A stretch of 64,000 nucleotides of DNA from Colius striatus (Eukaryota; Chordata; Aves; Coliiformes; Coliidae). The stretch is taken from positions 9,250,867-9,314,866 of the forward strand of contig NC_084760.1 in assembly GCF_028858725.1 (NCBI RefSeq). Direction: 5' to 3'. The position numbers and the translations under genes are program-made. Numbering within the stretch: position 1 is the stretch's first letter; every line of letters starts with the position of its first letter. Below the pieces are notes generated by a model. That model saw only the letters and a list, made by a program, of their open reading frames with translations, was not told where the DNA came from and searched no databases. Shown here in pieces: positions 22,709 to 36,114 of the stretch.

Positions 22709-25700
22709 AGTTATGAAGATACCTGAAGAAGTTCTTTCTACACAGCAAAAACAGTACCTGGGGTCAAAATTAGAGTAGCCACCCTTTGCACCACTGTGCC
22801 TAATAAAGCTCACAGGCACTGGGTTCTGACCCTGGGCTTTATTGATATACTCTATTGCTTCTGAATCCCATGGAAGTATTAGCATGGGCAGATCATGCCA
22901 TGCTCCTTTGCAGTGGTAGGCTTGTCCTTCATTCATCTACAGGCGGTGTTGAAGGATTTGCTACCTTATTTCTGCTGCAATGAAAAGCAAGGGAAGTGTT
23001 AAATCATATTACAAAGCACAACATAAAATCCCTACATTTCTAGCTTCCCCCAGCTCTTCAGTTCTGAGCTAACCTCTCCTCCAGTATCATCAAATGCTCA
23101 TTTTGTCTCCCTTTGCATATATTTTTGAAGCTAATTTAAGCTTAAAGATAATTCTAAAGCTGGTGTCAGACTCTGGTTGGGGACACATTCCATGCTAGAA
23201 GCAGTGCTGGTCAAGTGAGTGCTGCACATTACTAATTTGGCACTTTTCCTGTTGGGTTTTTTCCCCCTTCTTTCTTCCCAGGGGAAACTGTAGGAAAAAA
23301 TGCAGGACATTTTGTTCTGAATCCTGACTTACATGTTTGATAGCTTCAGTACCAGTTAAAAACCTGCAAGGTTACATCATCAAGTTAACCTTCACTTCTC
23401 CTGCAAAGTGAAGTATGATCCTGGAGAAGGTGATTCAGCAGCAACATGGGTCTGAGGACCAGCAGTCTTCAGAGGCACCTCCATTGCAGGCAGCAATGCC
23501 ACATGAGGATATCAGACAGGTTTAAACACATTAGCTCAAGTACTGGCAGACGATTTACTGCAGTGGCACAGAGCTCTACATGTGCTAATTTAAGTTGCTC
23601 CTCAACTAACAGCTGTGTCCTTGCAGTAATTGCTATGACTTTTATCTGTTGTTTTCTAGAGTCTCATGACAAGAGAGACCAAAGTGGAACTAACTCTAGA
23701 TTAAGACACCTACACTTTGGCATGTATGTGCAGGTATTTAGGTATTAATCATAGCTGTCCAAACCCCCAAAGTTAACTTAGCAGAGAGGTAGTCAGGGCA
23801 GTCAGTGACATCTGCAGACGTCTGCTCCAACTTACAAACATAAAGCTTGACCAGGTTTCCAAAATGAGGTACAACTGAAGCACCTGGATATCTGAGATGT
23901 CTACCCTGGAGCAGCAGGTATGATGAGGACCTATAGAAGATCCATGCACTTCTGAAAGGGTGGCTGTAGGGAAAACAAGATGCTCTGAAGAGGACTGGAT
24001 TGCACCTGAGGTATGTAATTATATATGGAGTGGGTGACTGGAGTCACTTGCCATGATGTCTTGATTGTATTGACAGGATCTTCACAGGCTACCAGAGGAG
24101 CTCAGCTACCCCACATGCAGACACCTACAAGTAGTCACATTTAGGTGTCTTAATATGGAGGTGGCCACCACTCTCAGTGTGTGGTTATTGAGTACATCAT
24201 ACTGATGAGTGACTTTGCTGCTGTGATGGCCCTGCAGGATGGATGTAGGCTTCAGCCTGTAGTGAGGCACCAGACCAGTGACTTCTCACGCTGGTGCACA
24301 GCAGTGTCTCAGCACACAAAGAAGGGTACTCCATTCTTCTCTCTTCCTTGCCCCTCAGGCCCCTAAAATTTTCATCAACTTCACCTCTGCAAATGCTCAC
24401 ATAGTTCTAGGCAGTACTACAGAAAAAGTTACTCCTTTATTCTTGCCCTTAACATGACGTGTCCCGTTCCCTGCTTCTCAGCATCTAAAACCTCCCCTTC
24501 CTTCCTGATGAGGTCAGGAAAGTTTTACTTCATGCCCTTCATACAGAACAGCCTTGCCCTAAATACATTAGAGGACAGGCAAAGGAAGGTACAACATGCA
24601 CCAGGAAGTGGGTAGGGGTAAACAAGGACATGAGTAACCAAAAAGCAACTACGTAGCAGCTCCAATTAGGCTTGCCTTTGTTAATGTGGCTTGGGAAGGG
24701 GGTGGTTTCCTTCTCTCTTTTCTCTCTTCAATGTGAGATGTCGGTGGCTAGGCAGCTGGTGTGGCTGTGACAGCTGCTTGTCACGCTGTTCATAATCACC
24801 CCATTGATACCTTGTGCTGCCTCTGGCTGTTTGTTGCATCCACCTGTTGCCTTTGGTCTGAGCTCCTAAATCCTGCGTTACAAGGGCTGTCGCTTTCCAG
24901 TGTGCTCTCTCCAACCCTGCCATATGCCCCCCTCCATGTGCAACCACAAGGTGAGCAATTAAAGCACCCAGTTATTTTAGGAACAGCGCTGCAGGAGTTG
25001 GTGAAAAGGTTTAAACTAAACACTTTCTGATGGAAAACATTGGATATGCTTCATTACGGCCATTTGGCTCGTTACTACGGTACTAGTACATCTCTCACTG
25101 CACTAAAGTCAATGGAAAGAAAAAATGTTAAGGAGAAAGAATACATTATGATGGGTTTGTTTTTTTTTTTTAGGTTCCCATGCCCATATATTCCCAAGAT
25201 GGGGCTCTGGAACATCCAAAGTCTTCAGATTTGTGGAGACTGTCATCTGCTTCTAAACACTGCCAGCTCAAAGGACAGTCTGGTTGCACTTGGGGCAAGC
25301 AATCACATTATAAAATGTTGTGTTTCATAAAAATAATACTTTTCCCTTTTATTTTCTCCCACTTCAGCCAAGTTTTTCAGGGCATACCATCCAAAATTAT
25401 ACAAGAGAAGGAGTGAATTTACAAAGCATCTGTTACCTGCCAGGGACACTGAGTCCAGTGGCGCATTGGATGCTGCCTGCGTTAGATTCTTTGGTTGATC
25501 AAGGAGGGAGGTGGCAAAAGCTGGCGATTTTTATATCACATATGACTTTACACACAGTTTAAATGAAACAATGAGGAAACTAACATTCAGAAAATACTTA
25601 AGACTCTATAGAAAAGCCCTAATTTGTCTCAGACAGTAGAACCTTTACATGGAAGGTTTGATCATGTCAGCGTGCACACCTTGTTTATCAGAATATCATG

Positions 25701-25790
25701 TTCCTGAAGAATTTGACCTTGACTGTGGTTCTTGCTGGGTAACAGAGGCCCACAGAAATGAAATCTAGAGTAATAAGTAATGCAGGAGCA

Positions 25791-25985
25791 CAGACATTCT
25801 AGATCAGAAGAGATCCCTGGAGGTTATCTAGTCCAGTCCCCATTCAAAACAGGATCACAGAAGGTAGCTCTGAGCTTTTCCTAGCTGACTTTTGACTATC
25901 TCCAAGGACAAATACTCGACACGCTCTCTGGGCTCCACAGCTTCACCACATTTCCCTTGTTGCAACTTTGCTGTAACAAACCATT
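25791..25985 (-). mobile_element. Old decayed CR1 LINE fragment
   Basis: A degenerate reverse-oriented CR1: 'gatcagaagagatccctgga', 'ggttatctagtccagtcccc', then 'tgactatctccaaggacaaa' and 'ctctctgggctccacag'. These keep the order of CR1 3' landmarks with heavy divergence. It is clearly older than the other copies, and its boundaries are approximate. Confidence 0.6.
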
Positions 25986-28900
25986 TTTAAAAAGCCTGAA
26001 AAGTCTTTACATCATCTCTTGTGGGATAGAGGATTATCTCCTGCTAGCCGGAAGAACCTGGGCATGGAAACATAATTACAAGGCACAAGAATTCAAGCAA
26101 CATTTTTGGCTGATTTCCCAAGGAAAAGAGGTTCACAGGATCACATATTCAATGTCTTTCTGTCTGTCTGTTCTCCATTAACATCACCTGAATCTGATAG
26201 CTTGTTTCAACCAAGTATGATGGAGGTACGGCAAGCTCAGATGTTAGATTTCTACAAGTTTGGTGTGTGGGTAAGATGAGATAGACCTTTATCAGTACCC
26301 TCATTGACAGAAAAGCTGCAATTTGAACACAATTGTTGTTAGATACCTGAGGATTCACACGGCACAAAGGCATTCTGAATGCCCCAGCTAAAAGAAAAGA
26401 TGTGATCAGGTGGCTAGCGTTGTATTAGTCATCAGAAGATCCAACCACGGGATACGAATCCATAGGGAACTAGGCTTCATTAGTTCTGCTGCTCATGAAT
26501 GCTTTGGGTTTTTTACCTTTACTCTTACGCTTCAGCTGAGCGGTCATAAATTTCTGCAAGCAAAGAAAAAAAAAGCCCTCCTTCATATAATCTCCCTTTA
26601 TATATCATCCTTCTCTTACATGAGAAAGAGAATGGCTAAGAATAGCTGGTCAGATGATTTACTATTACAATTTTCTGCGGGTATATGGGATTTCTGGATG
26701 TCACTCAGCTGCCCTTAACAATAGCAAGGACACAATTGTTTCCATAGTAATACCCATTCCAAAGGGGTGAAGGTGTGTGTGTTGGGGGGAGAGAGTACAA
26801 AGGAAGTGGGAGGCACAGTTACACAGACTTGCATAAAGGACAAAAAATCAGGCACAACAGAAATTTGATTCTATGATCCTTGCTTTAGAAATTCCTCTTT
26901 CAAGGTCACACTACTGCACTGAATCCAGCAGAAAACTGACTTGGGCAAGTGTGCAGGCTAAGACTCCGTCACATTTCAGACAACATACACACATGGCAAA
27001 GCTTTACGTCTTTTGTCACTCTTGTGTCTTGAATAACTTTACCACAACTGCACCACCGTTAATGAGAGAAAACATCTCTAGTTTCTGATGACAGAATAGT
27101 ACCCCTCACCATACTATTTCATTTCTTATTCAGTACAATAGGCAAGTATGGTACAGCAGTAGCTTCCTAAACAGCCTAATGGTCTAAAACAGATGGTCTC
27201 CCTGTGTTGCTCTTAGAAAGAGTGAACAAAGTCACAATTTCCTGACAAACAGCCTAAACATGCCTTACACCTTTTTATCTAAAAATACTCCCTGAACAGA
27301 GGGATTCTGCTGCTGCTGCAGCATCTGTCAGGGCTTTTCTGCTGCATTCTAGTATTCTTGGTCACCTTAAAGAAAACAAGCATTGCAGAAACAAAGGAAA
27401 GCCAACGCTGAAGTAAACAAAGCACTTCTGCCTCTTTCTTCTATGGTTTAACAGAAAATGCTCATCACATGGTCTCCCAGCTGCAGCAGGAGAAGTACCC
27501 AAGAAGGTTTTATTAAAAATAGCTTTTATAAATGACTGAGGGAGGAAACTGAAGAATTAATCTGTGATTCCATTTGTCCAAGATGGCTCCTGGTGATGGT
27601 GCTAAAAGGTCTGCTATTGACTCAGACGGTTATATGACCCTTTGAGATGGAGCCAATACAGATGAGCAGAAGAGAAGCTCAGAAACAGGAAAAGGGCAGT
27701 GGAATGTGGATAATCTAGTCCATTTTCTAATCCTGAAATGATCGTGTTGGTTTTTAATATTCTGCAATATGAGCCATGAATCTAAATACTCAGTGGCTAT
27801 GAAAAGAGCACATTTTGTTCCTGAATCTCTTCCCCAGGTTGGAGTTCAGAAGTCAGCTTTCCCTAGCCAACCACAAAGGATGCTTCCAAGCCAGTGCTCT
27901 CTTGGGGAGACATCACAGTGTTGATTTTCCTTGAGATAAAACACACCTTCTGGCCCTTCTTTTTTTAGTGTTTCCTTCATGAAGTCAATGGATTCTGGAA
28001 GCCAAAAACCCCTTCCCAACCACACAATGATGTGAGAAAATCTAACTCTTCTCACCGGGGCTTCAAGATGGGGTCATGCCAAAACATGATCACCCCAGGG
28101 CTTGCTCTGAGGAACCCCTGTCTCACCAGCTGTTTGTTCCTTTCTCTTCCTTAAGTTAATCATAGAATCATAGTGCTGCAATGTGAGCTGCACAGGCTGG
28201 TCCTGGGCTGATCTATATCCAGAACCTCACTGCCATTAAGGTGGATTTATTTTCCAGTGGACCTAGGGACTGCGTGGGGCTGTGAAGTAACCATCTGTCA
28301 GCATCAGGTTCTCTCTTGCCATAGTAGAGAAAATGTTGAGTGGGCTTGAGCTTTGTGATTTGGGTTTTGTTGCTTAAAACTGTAGTTGTAAAGCATACAC
28401 GTGTACCTCCCCTGCTTTACAGAGCAGAAAATGCTAGGTGACCTCTTCATCACACAGGTGCCACAAGATTTAAGACACATGGTCTGAAATAATAAAACCT
28501 GAGCTGACAGTGCTTCTGCCACCAAAGTGTTTTATTAAGGGAAAACAAGCATGCAAGTGTACATTTTATGCTGAGTACTATGACACTATAATGAATCATT
28601 TGTGGGGCAGGAAGGCATAGCATTAGAACCTTTGGCCATATGAACAAATGTAACCACAATAATTGTAATAACTGTGGAAAAGGCACAGAAAAGCCAGGAG
28701 AGGCAAAAGAAATAGCCAGTCTGTCTCTTGAGGACAGGCTGTGATGCAGCCTGAGGGCTGGCACAAAAGAGAGGGAAGTTTGTGCTTCTTTCTCCTTTGG
28801 AATCACTGCATGTTTCTCCTGAAATGCAGAGAAAAGCAGGTTCTTCAGGCTGAATATGCTTCGCCATGCTGGGCAAAGTGAGGGGAAGAGCCAGCCTGGA

Positions 28901-29769
28901 AAGGAAGTAGAAGCTGAAGTCATAAGCACTCACATCCCAGGCTACTCAGAACAGCTGCACCAGTACACTGAGCAGAGTGTGCTATGACAGGGAAAAGGCT
29001 CACTGCAGCCCTTTGAAAAGAAGGATGAGAGATCAGGTTATGGGCTACCAAGTCCCCTCTGCTCCTGCAGCAGTGACAGCGCGGCACACCTTTCCCTGGG
29101 ACAGAACTTAGGCACTGCTACTTCCAGTGTGTTTTGTCATAGCTGAGGTTTATAGTCATTACCACAGCAGTCGAGCTCTTTCCCTCACCCTCCAGTAACG
29201 GCCTCATTTCATTACACAAACACACGCACAGAAGCAGTGCCTCCTCCGCACAGCCGCATCCCCCAACGAACCTGAGCTCGTCCAAACCCGTAATCGTTTC
29301 TCTTTTCTGGAGCTGCACATGAATGCCACACTGACTGGTATATACCGTCCCTATTTAAAAACTGACACGGTGGGTTGTTTTCATCTCTAGCAGGAATGAG
29401 GAAAATGTGAACAAAAGTCAAGAGAGAAAACAAATCTGTATATTTCCATGGAAGAGCCAATCTCTTTTAAAGTCATCTTAGGCTGTGTTTTTAGTTGGGG
29501 CTTGTTTGTTTATTTGTTGCTTTCTTTTGCCATACTGATGAATGATATCTATTTACATCTCACAGGAGTTGCAGATACAATCCTATGCCTATTTCCATTA
29601 AATGCAACATTCAAAGCACCCAACGTCACTTGGAGACTTTCCTGACTTTGATGCCTCTGTACACTTAGCAAAGGTAGAGCACTGGGAAATAGCTTTGTCA
29701 TCTTGTTTTTCTGAGTTCCTTCTCTTCACCACTCGGTTGTTTATTTATTTATTTTAGGAACTCACTTTT

Positions 29770-29785
29770 TATATATATATATATA
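29770..29785. repeat. (TA)8 microsatellite
   Basis: An uninterrupted run of eight TA dinucleotides in an AT-rich context. Confidence 0.9.
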
Positions 29786-31805
29786 CTTTGCTATGCATAT
29801 TTATAATGAAAAGATGATCTGTGCCCTCATTACTGCTCTATTGCTCGGTGATGAAAAAACACGTTAACAAAGGAAAGTGCTTTTCAGTCAGCTCATAATG
29901 TTCCCTGCTGTTCAACTGGGACTGTAAGGAGTATGGTTTAATGAAAGAAGGTGAGAAGGTGAAAAGAAAAACTAATGAGGGTGTTTCTTTGCATTGAAAG
30001 ATCACTTAGGAGCCACAGTGATTTCCTTTGTGTTAGAAAAATATAAAACATAAGGTTCAAAAGCAGCATCTCCAAGGTCAAAGAGGCCCAGCCGCTCTAA
30101 CACGGAATACTCACTCTCCTCCCCAACAACCTCTTTTTTCCACCTGGATCAACGACTTGTAATTTTCAGATGGTGGAGAGAAAAGAAACTAATGTACCTC
30201 AGCCAGCTTTTAGCTCTGAAGGAGCACCAAAAAATGCCATGGCAAGCACTTGAAGCTGCACGCACCATTAATGGAGCAGTTTGTGAACCCTTTACCTGCA
30301 GCTACAGCCACAGATTCAAACTCTGCAGAAAAGAGAGACTCCAAACTTATGTTCTTTAAGCTCATGAGATTACTGCCATTTGCTACAGAGACCTGTGATG
30401 AAGAGTGAGTCAACACCAAGCCACACTGAGCAGAGCATGCAGTGCTGAATGGTTCAAAGCCCAGAGCCAATTAGAGTCGCTGAAGCCAGAAGGCACTGCT
30501 CTGAACGGGAGCACCGTGTCATGGCTTCACACTGAACACAGCAGCTCCTTGCCAGTGTGCCAAAGCTGAGACCTGGGTGTCAGAGGAAGACCGAGAAAGG
30601 CAGGAGGAGGGGGACTTCAGCCCAAAGGAACGTTTCTAAGAGTCCTTCCCCAGGCATCAGTGAATGTGTGACAGGCAACAGATGTCAAAGCAACAATTCC
30701 CCGCCTCTGAATCTGGGAAAGCCTTTGTTTTAAAACAGAGGTTTCCTCCGTAGCAAGTGCTCACCAATCCTCTGCTCTTCTGTCATCTTTTGTCAGGAGT
30801 TGGTGGAAGAAACGTGACACAGCACAGTATCGCTGCCATCAGAGCACAGGAAAAAACCTTGTTAGTCCCCTGCAGTGCCGCCCACAACACAATAGGCAAA
30901 ACATTACCAAAAAATCAATATAGCAGAAGATGGAGCTCAAATGCACTCTGTCTGGTATGGCCACTAACACTTGTCAGTAGTAAACTGAGATTTATTAAAA
31001 AACATCTACATTCTTAACTGTTACATATCTCTCTCCCCTTAATTCATCGAGTTCATGACCTAAATTACATAAAGCGGTGGCTAAATTGGTTCATCGTTGC
31101 TCAACTCCAATTTAAAAGGGACAAAGCAAGATGCCGAAGAGAATAATATTTGGGGAACTGGATAGCTTCAGGGGATAGTTAATGATGGGACAGGGAGACT
31201 TGAGTGCCTGCATCACTGGTTTTAATTTGGTTCAGGGGCAGCAGTGACACAAAGGCATTACTGTGTCAGGGCTGTTGGTTTTCCTGGGTGAGATGAGTTG
31301 GTGGTCTTAGTCTGTTTCTGGCCAGGGGACATCTGCGTCACAAAAGCCAGAAGCACATCTCCCACTCTCAGCAGCTGCCAGAGCCGAAAAGCCAAGGTCA
31401 GGCTTGGGGAAGGAGAAGGGCTACTGCGCTGCCTGAGCAACAGCCTGAAGGCTGCTGCAGGGACGGCTCAAAACAAGGACACTGCTGTGCCTCACCAGTG
31501 ACCAGTGACACAAACGGTGACCGTCCGCTGGTAGCTCAACTCTTTCACAGAGACCAACATCTGACTAAATACAGAGCTGCATAATCAGCAAAGCCCCTGG
31601 GTAACCCGCTCACTTTCACGCGCTCTGCCATTCCCTGGACTGGGCTTATTCCATTTGCTGGATGGCAGTAAAGCTACTCCTGGACAATAACATTTCTGAT
31701 TGAGTTTTTATTGTTATCATTTGCAATGTGTTTTGTGCCTGCGGGTCACAGACAGGATTATGACTTTGTTGTGATGGGTGCTCGCAAACCACTAGTAAGA
31801 GATGG

Positions 31806-31940
31806 TTCTTGCTTTGATGACCTTATAGTTTAAACAGAAAAGCCTGAGAGTGGTGAAAGAAAGGAGACATTATTATCCTTATTTTACAGCTGGGAAGCAT
31901 CAGCACAAAGCGCAGCGTGTCCTGAAGTGTTGAGCTCATG
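31806..31940. repeat. Possible ancient MIR/core-SINE relic
   Basis: The block 'cattattatccttattttac', 'agctgggaagcatcagcaca' resembles the well-known MIR-type motif (ATTATCCCCATTTTACAG, then a GGAAACTGAGGCACAG-like stretch). Only this short core is recognisable and divergence is high, so a chance match is possible. Confidence 0.35.
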
Positions 31941-33270
31941 GAGCTCTTGCTGAACGCAGTGAAAGTTTTGGGTGTTCAACACTAGTGAAAAAAAAAATGG
32001 GCCAACATTACATAACAAGCAACGAGCAGATTTAAGACCTGGTGGGTCCCAACCTGACCTTGCTTCTTTGACAGCTTATGGAGAAAATGGAGAAAAGCTG
32101 AAAAATAGTGCTGCTTAAGAGTATTTGTCTGGTCCTCAGGCTCTGTGGTTTAAGAACAGAAGGTTAGCATAGCAAATGGTCAAGGTTTAAGGTCTTGTTT
32201 TCAACCTTTCCTTCTCCGTGTCCAAATGAGTTTCTACCGTGGCCCTCAAGATATGCAGAAGCAGACCTTTGTAACTTTTGTACAGAGATTTTATGCTTGT
32301 GAAACGGTGGAAGGGCTTGGGTGCAACCCTGATGCTCGTCGCTAGGCTGGCAGCAAAATCTCCTAAATTAGACAGATAAAGATGAGCCTTCGGGACAAGC
32401 AGCCCATCTTCTAAATTAGGAACTGAGCATAGAACCAAATTCTCCCTTCTCATTTGAAAAGGATTTAAGAAACTGCCACACTTATTTTGTGAAAACTCAT
32501 TTCCCTGTGGGCAGGACACAGGAGTGTTAGAAGCCAGTGTGCTTCCAAGGCCTCTTGAGAGATCATTTATGCCTTGATACTTATATCTCCCTATGGATGA
32601 AGGGATGTAAAGGAGTGAGCAAAACCTCTAAGCTTATGTGAGGCAGCAGCAGGAAATACTCTTAAGAAGAGATGGAGGAACCTTGAAAGCAACCATGGAA
32701 CTCCGGGGGACTGTAAAACCAGCAAACAAGTGATCTTTCTGAGATAACCAAAGCACATAACCTGACTGCTGTACAGATTTTTGCCAAGTACATCATCGAG
32801 CTCACTCATCAGGGATCTCTGATCGACCTAAGTAGATAACTCAAATGTTTCACGGAACACAACATTCATAAAGTGACAGACAGTTAATTTTGGAGTGAAA
32901 GGGCAAGAACAGCTAGAGTTTGTGATTTAGAAAGAGCTTGCGATCAGCTGGATTTTCTCATCTGTTACTCTGTTTCCTCTTCTTCCTGAAATAAGAACTG
33001 AAGGAAATTCCAGTTGCGATAGTACTGGGGTTGGCCAAGAGATACCTGACTGCTGTGCTTTGAAATATGTGAACTGAAAACAACCAAAATAAAAGGGAGA
33101 ACTTCTGCTCTCAGGGTCTACGTCCACCTTCATGTTTTCCTTCGCACCTCATCTTTGTTATTGGACAGTTCCCTCTTCTCTCTCGACTGGCAGCAAGACT
33201 TTAAGCGTGAGTAAAGACAAGACTGCAAGTAGCCTTCTGCTAGCGTGTAATTGTGCACTTTAAAAAGTGT

Positions 33271-33548
33271 TCATAGAATCACAGAATGGTAGGGGTTGGA
33301 AGGGATCTTTAGAGACCATCTGATCCAAACCCCTCTGCAAAAGCAGGTCAACTTAGATCAAGTCTCATAGGAACATGTCCAGGTGAGTCTTGAAGATCTC
33401 CAAGGAAGGAGCCTCCATACCCTCCCTGGGCAGCCTGTGCCAGGGCTCCCTCACCTCAACACTGACATAGTTTTTATAATGTTTAAATTGAACTTATTGT
33501 GTTCCAGTTTCATCCCATTACCCTTTATCCTGTTTCTAGCTACAATAG
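33271..33548 (-). mobile_element. CR1 LINE fragment, 5'-truncated
   Basis: Reverse-oriented CR1: tail 'tcatagaatcacagaatggt' at the left, then 'aggggttggaagggatcttt', 'ccctccctgggcagcctgtg', 'ccagggctccctcacctcaa' and the ORF2 end, stopping near 'cctgtttctagctacaatag'. It is of the same subfamily as the pair at 19.9-21.0 kb. It is the last interspersed repeat before the CNR1 promoter. Confidence 0.9.
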
Positions 33549-35439
33549 AAAAAAGGGATGTTCTGGAATTCTATCACGTAGTTGAGAGCACAACAAAATT
33601 CAGATATTCTAGTTTTCCTAGGTGCTTCAGGTTTAAAGTTTTGCTCCCAACCAGAACAGCAGAATTCTTTACCTTGAGCAAGTTGCAGGGACCATTAATC
33701 TCCCATCGATGGCAATACGTAATCCAGCTTTTCAAATTCTGCACTATTTTGTACTATATAATAGAAAATGAAATATTTTGAAACTGAAACTCCTTTTGAA
33801 GGAAGAAATTGAAACATTTAGCTTGGAAATGTCAAAACGAGATGTTCCCACACTGTTGGAACATCCCTGCGCCACTTACTCTTTTTTAAATGACATTTTC
33901 AGTGCAACCGTCACAAGTTTGCAAAGCGCTTCGATTTTGACAGGGTTGCATTTTCCAGTGGAAAGCTGTTCTTTCAGAGGTTTTCCAACCAGCTCCACTA
34001 GGAACAGGTGCCACAGGATTGCAGCAACCTTCCCTTTGCCAACTTGCTAAATTAAAAGCAAGATCCTGGAAAAGCAGCTGGGGCGTGAAAGGCATGAGGG
34101 GGGTCACAGGACACCCCACCGTAAAGAAGGTTGAGAATCAGGTGCTTGAATCACCTTTGGCTTGGCTTGTCTCCTGGGGAACTGCTGTGCTTGTGGGTTG
34201 AACTGGCAGTAGCAACTGTGGGGGATTTTGGGGAGTGGGGAAAAAACTCCTCAGTGTGTGGGCACGGCTACATGCTCAACACCGCAATTTCCCTCTCTAC
34301 CATCCGAGTTTAGAAGCGACAGAAAGAAGGATTACCCTGAGATTGGAGTCACTCCCAGTTCAGGATGGGGATCTTTAGAGAAGGCATGAATGTGGAGGTG
34401 GGACAGGCAGCAACATGTTGCCCTTAAATTCTCTCTGTGTGATCATTCTAATCCAGTGATGTCCAGTGGATGTGACTTGCCTTTGGCAAGAAGACGTCTC
34501 CCTCCATGAATGTGGAAGAGAAGCTTAACCTGGTATGTTCATGGTAAAAGCAAAAGTACCCACCTTTTCAAAGAACTAAATCTTAGCCCTCCGAGGAAGA
34601 GAAGTCAGTACTTTCTGAAATGCACAGCCAAAGAGAAATCTGTTCTGATTTACTGCAGTGTTAAATAAAGTTGTTTTCACACACCATCACTTCCGAATGA
34701 CCAAAGAGACAGACTAATATCAGAAACCCGAGCTGGGCACCAACAAGTTGGCCTTTTTTTTTCTGTTCCATTTTTCTCACAGGAATGCCATTTCAAATGA
34801 TCTCCTTTCTTGTTAAGGTAACGATTACCATGAGAAGGAGCCAGCGGTGGAAAAAATGTAAGCGGTAATTACCATCTTGCAGACTCGCTGTGGGACTAGA
34901 TGCAAGGAAAAAACACTGGCTTGTGAGAATGAGTCTGTGCTCCTCAGCAGATGAACCTTCCTGATGGAACCCCAAGATTTGAGTATTGGGGGCCTCTAAA
35001 AACCTTCAAGAGGAAAACTATCAGCCAGTTGAGCAACCCTAAAAAATACAGCCACCTGAAATGTTTAACCCTCACCCGCGTAGAGTTGAGTGGACGTGGT
35101 GGATGGACCAGTTCATGCCTTTAGACACTTATGTCAAATGAAAAGTAGTTACAGTGTTTCTGTTATTAATACGTTTGAAGGCAAATACATATTTATGACA
35201 CTGCAGAGGCAGAAGCACACGGAGGAAAGCCAGATGGATATTACAGTCTTTAGGAACTGGCTGTTGAATAAAGCCCAGCTTTCTGGTTTTGCCCATCGCC
35301 TGTCCGCTTTTGGAGCCATTTCATCCCTCAGAGATGAGGGATTCCCCAGCACTTCCGAGGGCTGCCACAACAGCTGTCGCCTAAGCCCCAAAATACCCAA
35401 AGGCAGGGCTCAAGGCTAGTGAGGAAAAGGGAAACAAAC
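33549..35439. other. Intergenic DNA 5' of the CpG island
   Basis: No gene or repeat is recognised. It lies directly upstream of the probable CNR1 promoter, so distal promoter elements may sit here. I cannot point to a specific one. Confidence 0.5.
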
Positions 35440-36062
35440 GACGGTAAAGCCCTGGCGTTCCCCGGGAAATACTGGCACGGGGAAGGGGCTCGGCCTCGAA
35501 GGACGCCCTGTGACTTCAGCCATGCTGAAGGGCCCACGGCCCTACAATTCACGCGGCACGCTGGGCGCTCCACCCGCAGGGCTCTCCGCACGCCGGGTGG
35601 GCGGCAGGCCGGGGCAGCCCGCCTCGGGCTCGGGCGGCGGGGCTGCGGGCGGGAGGCCGGACCGAGCACCGCGGCGGGGAGGCGCCCGGCCGCCCCCAGC
35701 GGGCCGGGGGAGGCGCTGCCTCGGGCACCGGCTGGAGGCCCCGCGCGTCCCGCCGCCCCCGGCCCGGAGCCCCCGCGCTCGGCGGGGCACGGCGGCGGAG
35801 CGCCGGCACCACGGGGCTCCTGGCGACCCGTCACCCGCGGCGCGGACGCGGGGCGAACGGCCGGGGGCGCGGGGGCACGGCCCGCGGCGCTCGGGGCCCG
35901 CTCGCCCCGCCGCCGCTTCCCGCCCGCCCTGGCGGTGCCCCGGCGATTTCCCCGTGTCCCTCCCTCCGGGGCGAAGTTTGGCAGCCGCCCGTTTCCCCCG
36001 GCGCTGCCCGCGCGTGCGGGGCGCCTCCGCCGCTGCCAGGGCCGGGACAAAAGGCACTCTGA

Positions 36063-36090
36063 CACGTGATGGGAGCCGGGCTTCATAAAT
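36063..36090 (+). promoter_or_regulatory. CNR1: E-box CACGTG and TATA-like CATAAAT
   Basis: Inside the CpG island a palindromic E-box CACGTG (36,063-36,068) lies 15 bp upstream of CATAAAT (36,084-36,090), an AT-rich TATA-like element that stands out from its GC-rich surroundings. If used, transcription would start near 36,115-36,120 and give a first exon of about 430 nt up to the donor at 36,548. This is inference from sequence alone. CpG-island promoters often start dispersedly without a TATA box. Confidence 0.4.
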
Positions 36091-36114
36091 GGGACCCGAG
36101 AGGGGCGGAAGGCG

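Larger units (their letters stand above)
22709..33270. other. Intergenic DNA, few old repeats, no gene recognised
   Basis: About 10.5 kb without a recognisable gene. It contains an old CR1 fragment (25,791-25,985, listed separately), a short TA microsatellite (29,770-29,785) and a possible MIR-like SINE relic near 31,806-31,940. Open frames of up to 159 codons on the minus strand near 28.5-28.9 kb have no recognisable domain. Confidence 0.55.

Noticed and set aside
26867..26880. 'tgattctatgatcc' string resembling a CR1 tail.
   Set aside because: No CR1 sequence precedes it, so a chance match is likely.
28158..28173. A 'aatcatagaatcatag' string like the reverse of a CR1 tail.
   Set aside because: Only the octamer-like tail is present and the following sequence does not match CR1. 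It may be a relic but cannot be supported.
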